NCBI GenBank assembly: GCA_964410485.1 | Contig: CAYPHJ010000082.1 | Location: forward strand, 1 to 21,085 | DNA length: 21,085 nucleotides | Direction: 5' to 3' | From: CAYPHJ01 sp964410485 | Lineage (GTDB): Bacteria; Desulfobacterota; Binatia; UBA9968 | Shown: in pieces, positions 15,879 through 21,085 of the stretch | Layout: each line of letters begins with the position of its first letter | Position numbering within the stretch: position 1 is the first letter of the stretch | Position numbers and translations under genes: made by a program | Notes under the pieces: model-generated | What the model was told of the DNA's origin: nothing | The model's input: only the letters and a program-made list of their open reading frames with translations | Database searches by the model: none

Positions 15879-16072
15879 GAAATCACCAGGCCGGTATTTA
15901 CGACAAAGTCTATCAGCAATTTGCCGGACGTACTGTCGCAGGCCGTCGCGCCATTCAGAATCAACAAATAGCAAACTCTTCCGGGCGATCACGACCGCGA
16001 GGAATGAAATCTTCGGTGCCAGTAAGAGACAACTCCGGTGGAACCAAAACGAATGACCCGAAGTGATCGACG

Positions 16073-16110
16073 TCAACTCCCCGCCAACTGATCAACTCCC
16101 CGCCGATCAA
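16073..16110 (+). repeat. 19-bp tandem direct repeat upstream of the Ppx/GppA gene
   Basis: TCAACTCCCCGCC occurs at 16073-16085 and again at 16092-16104, giving a period of 19 bases (16073-16091 and 16092-16110, differing only in the last six positions). It lies about 85-120 bases before the operon start and may be a regulator binding site; a repeated AACATT (16126-16131, 16144-16149) follows. The repeat is seen; the function is unproven. Confidence 0.5.
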
Positions 16111-16192
16111 CGATGTAAATTCACAAACATTTAATGGTCTTGTAACATTGTTCCGGTCAATGGCGCGCCGTTTGTGATATCAGGTTAAAACG

Positions 16193-17740
16193 ATGGCGGA
16201 TCAGTTCGCGGTCATCGATGCAGGAAGCAACGCGTTGCGTTTGCAGATTGCTCGTGTCGACCATCCCAAGCGCTACCGCATCCTGGAGCAGGACCGTCAA
16301 TCGGTCCGACTGGGACACGATGTATTCCGGACCGGCAGGCTCGATGCGCACACCGTCGATGCCGCGTTAAAGGTGTTCGGCGATTTCAAGGCAACTGTGG
16401 ACCGATACCGCGTAAAGGCAATCAAAGCGGCCGGCACCAGCGCGCTTCGCGAGGCAGCGGACGCCAGGTCATTTCTGCAGCGCGCACAGAAGCTCGGAAT
16501 TCCACTGGAAGTGCTCTCTGAAGAAGAGGAGGCTCGACTCATCAGTCTGGGAATTATGAGCGGCCTGCGGTTTCATCTCCCCCTCGGCCTTTTTCTCGAC
16601 ATCGGCGGTGGCAGTGTCGAACTCGCAGTGGCCAATACGACGAATATTTTTTGTTTGTTCAGTCTCCCGCTCGGTGCCGTACGTCTTACCGAGTCGTTTA
16701 TGGCAACCGACCCTCCGCGTCACAAAGAGATCAGAGACCTGCGCGATTTCGTTCAGGACAAACTCAAGCCTGTGGTGCGCCGGATCACAAAGGAGAAATT
16801 TACGATGTCGTTTGGCAGCGGCGGAACCGTCACCGCCCTGGCGGAGACGGACACGCGCGTGGCCGGCGACACGAAACCAGGGTCGCTTTCGATCCTGCGC
16901 CGTTCTCGTCTCAAAGCGCTGCTCGAGGTTTTGATGCGCTTACCCGTGACCGAGCGGGCGTCGATGATCAGCGGCGACCCGAAGCGGGCAGACATCATTA
17001 TTGCCGGCGGAGTCGTGCTGCACGAGCTCATGTCGGCGATCGGCCTCGAATACCTGTTCGTGTCGCGCCGGGGACTGCGCGACGGTTTGATGGTCGGTCT
17101 CCTACAACGCTATTATTCGGACTCGGAATCCTGGCATCCCGATGCAGACCGCGCGGAGTCTCTGGAGCAAGTTTGCCAGAAGTACCTCTACGACGCTTCA
17201 CACGCCGAGCATGTGAGCCAACTAGCCATGAACCTTTTCTACCAGTTGCAGGACGTGCACCAGTTGCCCGAAAAATACGCCGGCATCCTTCATGCGGCCG
17301 CTATGCTGCATGACATAGGACTCTTTATCGCCCACCCCAAGCACCACAAACATTCTTATTATCTCATTAAGAGTTCGGGGATGAATTCCTTCAACAAGAT
17401 TGATCTCGACCTGATCGCCAACGTTGCCCGCTATCATCGCAAAGCACATCCGAGCCAAAGACATCTGGCCTTCAGCCAGCTCAGTCCGAACAATCAAGAG
17501 ATCGTCCGAAAATTGAGCGCCCTAATCCGCATCGCTGATGCCTTTGATTACAAGCATCAACAGAGCGTGAAGGCGATTAACTGCGACGCAAAAAAATCTA
17601 AGATCATAACGATTACCGGAGCCTCCGCCGCGGACCTCAAGGATGAAATCGAATGGGCCCTGGAAAAAGGTGAACTAATACAAGAAGTATTTAATGTTAA
17701 GCTAGTCATTCAAAGAGCGAAACTAAATCCATTACGATAA
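16193..17740 (+). CDS. ppx: Ppx/GppA family phosphatase with C-terminal HD domain
   Basis: 515 residues, matching two-domain exopolyphosphatase/pppGpp phosphatases. The N-terminal ASKHA fold begins FAVIDAGSNALRLQIA and carries VKAIKAAGTSALREA, the catalytic-type Glu region LEVLSEEEEARLISLG, the phosphate loop LFLDIGGGSVELAV and FTMSFGSGGTVTALAE. The C-terminal part has an HD-domain pattern with AAAMLHDIG followed by HHKHSYYLI. It should release phosphate from polyphosphate ends and/or convert pppGpp to ppGpp; the two activities cannot be separated by sequence. The ATG follows CAGG about 8 bases upstream. It leads a plus-strand operon: the next gene starts 15 bases after its stop. Neighbouring CHAD and SixA genes support a polyphosphate-related role. 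Confidence 0.9.
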   Translation: MADQFAVIDAGSNALRLQIARVDHPKRYRILEQDRQSVRLGHDVFRTGRLDAHTVDAALKVFGDFKATVDRYRVKAIKAAGTSALREAADARSFLQRAQKLGIPLEVLSEEEEARLISLGIMSGLRFHLPLGLFLDIGGGSVELAVANTTNIFCLFSLPLGAVRLTESFMATDPPRHKEIRDLRDFVQDKLKPVVRRITKEKFTMSFGSGGTVTALAETDTRVAGDTKPGSLSILRRSRLKALLEVLMRLPVTERASMISGDPKRADIIIAGGVVLHELMSAIGLEYLFVSRRGLRDGLMVGLLQRYYSDSESWHPDADRAESLEQVCQKYLYDASHAEHVSQLAMNLFYQLQDVHQLPEKYAGILHAAAMLHDIGLFIAHPKHHKHSYYLIKSSGMNSFNKIDLDLIANVARYHRKAHPSQRHLAFSQLSPNNQEIVRKLSALIRIADAFDYKHQQSVKAINCDAKKSKIITITGASAADLKDEIEWALEKGELIQEVFNVKLVIQRAKLNPLR

Positions 17741-17755
17741 CCATTGGGAGGCAGT

Positions 17756-18196
17756 ATGAGGCGCACGATGCGCGAGAAAAATATTCTCTTTTTATGCGAA
17801 GACAATGCTTGTCTGAGTCAGATGGCCGAGGCGGTGGCCAAATATCTGAGCCCTCCGAAGACGAGAATATTCAGCGCGGGAATCAAGCCCGGCACGATTC
17901 CGACCCAAGTCTACGAGGTTATGGAAGAGTTGGGCATCAGCTTGTCCGGCCAATCGGCGAAAGGAACGGACGCCGCCCCTTTAAACGAAATCGACCTCGT
18001 CGTCAGCTTTGGCGACGCCGATAAGAGGTGTGGCGCCTTGCCGGACAAGGCAAGAATTGAGCGCTGGCCCATCCCGAATCCGGCTCGCGCCTCCGGCGGC
18101 AGCAGCGCCCTACTCTCGCTGTTTCGCCAGGGACGCGATGAAATCGACAAACGGGTATTTGCCCTTCTTCTCGACCACTGGCGGAATGTCGCCTAA
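17756..18196 (+). CDS. ArsC/LMW-PTP-fold protein lacking key catalytic residues
   Basis: 146 residues with the thioredoxin-coupled arsenate reductase/low-molecular-weight phosphatase fold: KNILFLCEDNACLSQMAEA, RIFSAGIKPGTIPTQVYEVMEELGI, LVVSFGDADKRCGALP and WPIPNP. The nucleophile Cys14 and a second Cys92 (in place of ArsC Cys82) remain. However, the P-loop CxxNxCRS reads CEDNACLS, so the phosphate-binding Arg is Leu20, and the general-acid DP motif is NP (Asn108). Classical phosphatase or arsenate reductase chemistry is therefore doubtful; a phosphate- or phosphoprotein-sensing pseudoenzyme is possible. The ATG at 17756 has GGAGG 4-5 bases upstream; an upstream in-frame TTG at 17744 is less likely. 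No arsenic genes are nearby. Confidence 0.82.
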   Translation: MRRTMREKNILFLCEDNACLSQMAEAVAKYLSPPKTRIFSAGIKPGTIPTQVYEVMEELGISLSGQSAKGTDAAPLNEIDLVVSFGDADKRCGALPDKARIERWPIPNPARASGGSSALLSLFRQGRDEIDKRVFALLLDHWRNVA

Positions 18197-18249
18197 AGCG
18201 ATATTGAAGGGCTGGCAGAAGCTGAAGGGGGACCGGAGCGGGCCATCAA

Positions 18250-18771
18250 ATGAATATCTATCTTCTGCGCCATGCGATTGCCGCCCCGATCGGGGAGTCG
18301 GGAGTTGGAACCGGCGGTGAGCGACCGCTGACCCCCAAAGGCATCAATCGAATGCGCAAAGCGGCCGCAGGGCTTCGCCGTTTGGACATTCCCTTTGATA
18401 CGATTTTGACTAGCCCGCTTGTTCGAGCGCGGCAGACAGCGGAAATTGTCGCCCAGACTTTGGATGTGGAAGCCCGCCTCGAAGCGATCGCCGGCCTTGC
18501 GCCCGAGAGTTCCGTGAATCAACTCATTTCTGGACTCACGAAGTTTCAAAATCACGAGCATCTCTTGCTCGTGGGTCACCAACCGTTGCTCGGCGATGCC
18601 GCGGCCTTTCTTCTCAGAACCAATCCTCCGCTCGACCTCGCCCTTAAAAAAGGGGGGGTTTGCCGGATCGAAGTCGATCACTTGCCGCCTGCCAAACCCG
18701 GCACGCTTCATTGGCTTCTCGCTCCGAAGCAACTGCGTTTTCTCGGAAAAGGATCGGGGAAAATCCGATGA
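18250..18771 (+). CDS. sixA: Phosphohistidine phosphatase SixA
   Basis: 173 residues of the histidine phosphatase superfamily, SixA branch. MNIYLLRHAIA gives the RH motif with catalytic His8; ERPLTPKGINRMRKAA, DTILTSPLVRARQTAEIVA and LLLVGHQPLLGDAAAFLL (second catalytic His) complete the core. SixA removes phosphate from phosphohistidine, known for the ArcB HPt domain and PTS NPr in E. coli. The C-terminal 50 residues are SixA-like too (KKGGVCRIEVD). It follows the ArsC-like gene by 53 bases and precedes the CHAD gene by 17, so it is co-transcribed. SixA-CHAD pairing is known in other bacteria. GGAG lies about 10 bases before the ATG. Confidence 0.88.
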   Translation: MNIYLLRHAIAAPIGESGVGTGGERPLTPKGINRMRKAAAGLRRLDIPFDTILTSPLVRARQTAEIVAQTLDVEARLEAIAGLAPESSVNQLISGLTKFQNHEHLLLVGHQPLLGDAAAFLLRTNPPLDLALKKGGVCRIEVDHLPPAKPGTLHWLLAPKQLRFLGKGSGKIR

Positions 18772-18788
18772 CGCGGTAGCAACAATAG

Positions 18789-19766
18789 ATGCGCCATTCG
18801 ACCAACAGCCCCGAACGCCCGGCCGCTTCACCGCCGAGGCTCTTGATCATAAGCTATAAGCGGTTTGAGAAATTCGTCGCTTTTTTCTCTAAAGTACTCG
18901 TACGCGATCGGCCGGAGACGATCCACGACCTTCGAGTTGCGAGTCGGCGCGTGCAAGAGATTTTTCGCGTTTTCTTTCGCAAACGGAGCACGGGAAAAAG
19001 CCGGAAGCTGCTGCGCAGATTGCGCAACGTCCGGCGGGTTTTGGGCGATTGCCGAAATCTCGACGTGATGACCAGCTTGGTTCAGCAAAAAATCGATAAG
19101 GCGACCAACCCTGTCGTGCGCGACGCCTGGGGCCAGTTTCGCGAGTACGTGCTGGGCAAACGGGCCACGGAGCTCTCTCGGGCGCGCGACGAACTGACCC
19201 GTCACGAGATTGTCGGTTTTGTCGAACTCGCGCGCACCCTGCTTTCTTCTGAAAAACTGCCGAAAAACCCAAAGAAAATTCTCGAACAGAGCGTAGAGAA
19301 GGCCTTGACCCGTTGGCACGAAGCGCTGGCTGAGGTACAGGAGAATCAGGCACCGGAGCCGCTGCACGGATTTCGCATCGCGAGCAAACGCCTGCGTTAC
19401 CGTTTAGAGCTTTTGGCCGACCTGGACGATGATTCTGCCAAAGCCCGAGTTAAAACTTTGAAAGCGCTTCAAGACCGGCTTGGCCAGTGGCACGACCGCT
19501 ACGTCCTATGTGAGTTTGTCGCGGAGTTCCTCGGGCAAGCCGATTTCCTCGCCAAACATCCGGATACTCGCCGCACATTGCTCGTTGCAGTGGAAAAAGA
19601 ACGGCGCCGAAACAGCGCGGCCATAAAAGACATTTTGCTGCGAGCCGCAAAAATTTCCTGGGCCAGGCCGAGCGCACCCCTCATCAAGGTCGAGCGTGCC
19701 GCCCGTTTTCCTCCACCACGTGGGCAACACGCTCGCGCAGATCTTCAAAGACTTCTTCGACCGTAG
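18789..19766 (+). CDS. CHAD domain-containing protein (polyphosphate-binding type)
   Basis: 325 residues of helical, strongly basic sequence. The two CHAD half-repeats carry the conserved motifs ETIHDLRVASRRVQEIFR and EPLHGFRIASKRLRYRLELL, with His/Arg/Lys residues that line a basic pore binding polyphosphate in characterised members. LLRRLRNVRRVLGDCRNLDV and LQDRLGQWHDRYVL also fit. No CYTH domain is attached. The last 28 residues overlap the oppositely oriented kinase gene by 83 bases and look non-conserved, so the natural C-terminus may once have been shorter. With Ppx/GppA and SixA upstream, it likely tethers or senses polyphosphate. The ATG has no obvious Shine-Dalgarno, as expected for coupling to sixA. 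Confidence 0.87.
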   Translation: MRHSTNSPERPAASPPRLLIISYKRFEKFVAFFSKVLVRDRPETIHDLRVASRRVQEIFRVFFRKRSTGKSRKLLRRLRNVRRVLGDCRNLDVMTSLVQQKIDKATNPVVRDAWGQFREYVLGKRATELSRARDELTRHEIVGFVELARTLLSSEKLPKNPKKILEQSVEKALTRWHEALAEVQENQAPEPLHGFRIASKRLRYRLELLADLDDDSAKARVKTLKALQDRLGQWHDRYVLCEFVAEFLGQADFLAKHPDTRRTLLVAVEKERRRNSAAIKDILLRAAKISWARPSAPLIKVERAARFPPPRGQHARADLQRLLRP

Positions 19767-20391
19767 GGCTCGCGTCGATAATTTCAAAGCCGTAGGCTTC
19801 GACCATTTTGTCAAACTCGGTCAACAAGCGGCTCTGGTAGGCGACAAAGCTGTCGTACCGGTCTTGCCCGAGATTGAGATCCATACCCGATTCCCAATAG
19901 TCGAAGCCCCGGCTCTGCAGCACCCGGGTCACGAGATCGTCAACTTTGATACGCAGATAAAAAATCGCGTCGGGCTTCAATGCGAAACCATAAACCTCCC
20001 GAAGCCACTCCGGATCGGCCCCGCGGACGATCGCGCGGGCCATCAGCGAGTAGATGTAGCGATCCGTAAGCACGATAAAACCCGCGCGCAACGCGGGTAT
20101 CATCTCGTTTTCCAATCGATCGGCAAAATCCGTCGCGTAGAAAAGACTCATCGTAATCCCGCCCAGTGTGTGGCCCTCTTTCGCCTGCTTTAACCGTTTT
20201 CCGGCCAACGGCGAACGCGTCATGCCGGTGTCGAGCACGGCGTGGCCGTTGTTCTCGAGCCACTGCTTGAGCAGACCGGTGTGCGTGGAGCGTCCGACCC
20301 CGTCCGTGCCTTCTAACACCACAAGCTTCCCCTTCAGCTCTTCCAGATCTATTTGTGGGAGGCTTTCGCCAAAGAAGCTAAATCGACCCAT
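19684..20391 (-). CDS. Thymidylate kinase-like P-loop protein with Arg in Walker A
   Basis: 235 residues of the thymidylate kinase fold. Walker A reads EGTDGVGRST (27-36), with Arg34 where Lys is almost always found. ATDFADRLENEMIPALRAGFIVLTDRYIYS gives the substrate-side helix and DRY motif, and the SGMDLNL segment precedes the lid. An extra ~20 residues lead into the P-loop. GAGGA lies 8 bases before the ATG. It overlaps the upstream paralogue by 43 bases, so the two are coupled. The Lys-to-Arg change may weaken ATP turnover; a regulatory or altered-substrate subunit is possible. It converges with the CHAD gene. Family assignment is good; nucleotide specificity is unknown. Confidence 0.8.
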   Translation of the reverse strand: MGRFSFFGESLPQIDLEELKGKLVVLEGTDGVGRSTHTGLLKQWLENNGHAVLDTGMTRSPLAGKRLKQAKEGHTLGGITMSLFYATDFADRLENEMIPALRAGFIVLTDRYIYSLMARAIVRGADPEWLREVYGFALKPDAIFYLRIKVDDLVTRVLQSRGFDYWESGMDLNLGQDRYDSFVAYQSRLLTEFDKMVEAYGFEIIDASPTVEEVFEDLRERVAHVVEENGRHARP

Positions 20392-21083
20392 CGCCTAATC
20401 CTCGTTTTTTTTGTTCCTTCCAAAGCCTTCGTCACGATTTGCCGCACCTGGATCTGCTGCTCTTCGATGGATTGGGTCGCGTCAATCACCACAAGACCGT
20501 ATTCCTCGATCATCTTTTCGTATTCCTCGATGATCCGGCCCTGAAAAATGCGAAAGCTCTCTTCAATGTCGTCGCTTATCCCGAGATCCATGCCGGCTTC
20601 ATAGTATTTGATCGCGTCACGGCCGCCCAGAAGTCTCTTCATCGCAACATCTAAGGAAATTCGGAAATAAAATGCCACCGTCGGCTTTACGGCAAACGCA
20701 TAAAGGTCACGGACCCATTTTGGACTTACCCCTCTGGCGACATCGCGCCCAAAGGCGGTGTAAATATACCGATCGGCCAACACCACGGCGCCTGCTTTCA
20801 ACGGCGGGATAATGTCGTGCTCCGTGCGGTCCGCGAAGTCGGTTGCGTGAATCAAGCTGAACGTCATCGGGGTCAACATTTTTTTCTTTTTCCCGCGCTT
20901 CGTGACGTCTTGCACGAGCGGCGATGAATTCCATTCGCTGAAGGAAACCACGTATCCTTCCGATTCAAGCCATTTTTGCAACAACATCAATTGAGTGCTT
21001 TTGCCGGAACCGTCGATCCCCTCGACGATGAACAACCGGCCTGGAAAGCGATGCTTACCGTACATTTTCATTCCGCCGGCCAT
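20349..21083 (-). CDS. Thymidylate kinase-like P-loop nucleotide kinase
   Basis: 244 residues if the ATG at 21083 is right; ATGs at 21071 and 21065 are alternatives, and the gene could extend beyond the window. Walker A is intact (EGIDGSGKST, Lys28). IHATDFADRTEHDIIPPLKAGAVVLADRYIYT and the YYEAGMDLGIS lid-proximal segment parallel the downstream paralogue, so the two are tandem duplicates. The reaction expected is ATP-dependent phosphorylation of dTMP. The shared YE(A/S)GMDL segment and missing canonical TMK lid spacing leave room for another acceptor. It is the upstream member of the pair and closest to canonical TMK. Confidence 0.82.
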   Translation of the reverse strand: MAGGMKMYGKHRFPGRLFIVEGIDGSGKSTQLMLLQKWLESEGYVVSFSEWNSSPLVQDVTKRGKKKKMLTPMTFSLIHATDFADRTEHDIIPPLKAGAVVLADRYIYTAFGRDVARGVSPKWVRDLYAFAVKPTVAFYFRISLDVAMKRLLGGRDAIKYYEAGMDLGISDDIEESFRIFQGRIIEEYEKMIEEYGLVVIDATQSIEEQQIQVRQIVTKALEGTKKTRIRRWVDLASLAKASHK

Positions 21084-21085
21084 GA

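Larger units (their letters stand above)
15689..16192. other. 504-bp stretch with no convincing gene
   Basis: No frame here has recognisable homology or good coding character. The best candidate is a 40-codon frame at 15756-15878 starting MIIILIAFSIW, a possible single membrane segment followed by a Pro-rich tail, but without a Shine-Dalgarno sequence. The last 120 bases (AT-rich from about 16110) probably carry control elements for the Ppx/GppA operon, including a 19-bp tandem repeat. No clear -35/-10 pair was found. Confidence 0.5.

Noticed and set aside
15696..16076. 126-codon minus-strand frame in the 15.7-16.1 kb gap
   Set aside because: Unusual composition, no family resemblance, no ribosome binding site.
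16651..17313. 220-codon plus-strand open frame inside the Ppx/GppA gene
   Set aside because: It is an Arg-rich out-of-frame shadow of the Ppx gene, without homology or a ribosome binding site.
17756..18196. Working arsenate reductase (arsC)
   Set aside because: The P-loop Arg and DP-motif Asp are missing and no other arsenic resistance gene is nearby.

Overview
The window looks like chromosomal DNA from an uncultured soil or sediment bacterium of moderately high GC. GTG and TTG starts are common, with clear Shine-Dalgarno sequences before most genes. The mix of a Bug/TctC-type carboxylate receptor, CaiB/BaiF CoA-transferase, MaoC and LLM proteins, an HpaB-type monooxygenase, and a CHAD/SixA/Ppx set recalls Deltaproteobacteria-like, Binatota, Rokubacteria or Tectomicrobia lineages. 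This placement is inference; no rRNA or marker gene is present.

Layout. (1) 3-479: the 3' end of a TTT-family solute receptor, convergent with a stand-alone trehalose-synthase-type GH13 enzyme (524-2179, minus). (2) 2400-9615, plus strand: a seven-gene catabolic run (3-hydroxyacyl-CoA dehydrogenase, ACMSD/COG2159-type amidohydrolase, ThDP-dependent decarboxylase-like enzyme, carboxymuconolactone-decarboxylase-like protein, CaiB/BaiF CoA-transferase, MaoC-like hotdog protein, LLM flavin oxidoreductase). A 141-bp MITE-like inverted-repeat element, nested in a larger imperfect inverted repeat, lies inside the run. (3) 9698-13487, minus strand: methyltransferase, HpaB-type flavin monooxygenase, gamma-glutamylcyclotransferase-like protein and MDR reductase. 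Regions 2 and 3 together suggest breakdown of an aromatic or other organic acid through CoA thioesters. (4) 13695-16192: a USP-USP-cNMP-binding fusion behind a strong sigma70-type promoter, a decayed UspA fragment, a tiny free-standing histidine-kinase H-box protein, and about 500 bp with little coding signal. (5) 16193-19766, plus strand: a compact operon of Ppx/GppA phosphatase, an ArsC/LMW-PTP-like protein that has lost catalytic residues, SixA phosphohistidine phosphatase and a CHAD protein. It converges on two overlapping thymidylate-kinase-like genes (minus, 19684-21083), one with an altered Walker A lysine.

The most interesting part is regions 4 and 5. They form a phosphate, polyphosphate and phosphohistidine signalling neighbourhood with several pseudoenzyme-like or domain-reduced members: the ArsC-like protein without its P-loop Arg, the H-box-only peptide, and the Arg-for-Lys TMK paralogue. 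The catabolic run has its own oddities: a MaoC fold without the hydratase dyad and a CMD protein without the CxxC pair. No tRNA, rRNA, CRISPR array or transposase gene was seen.
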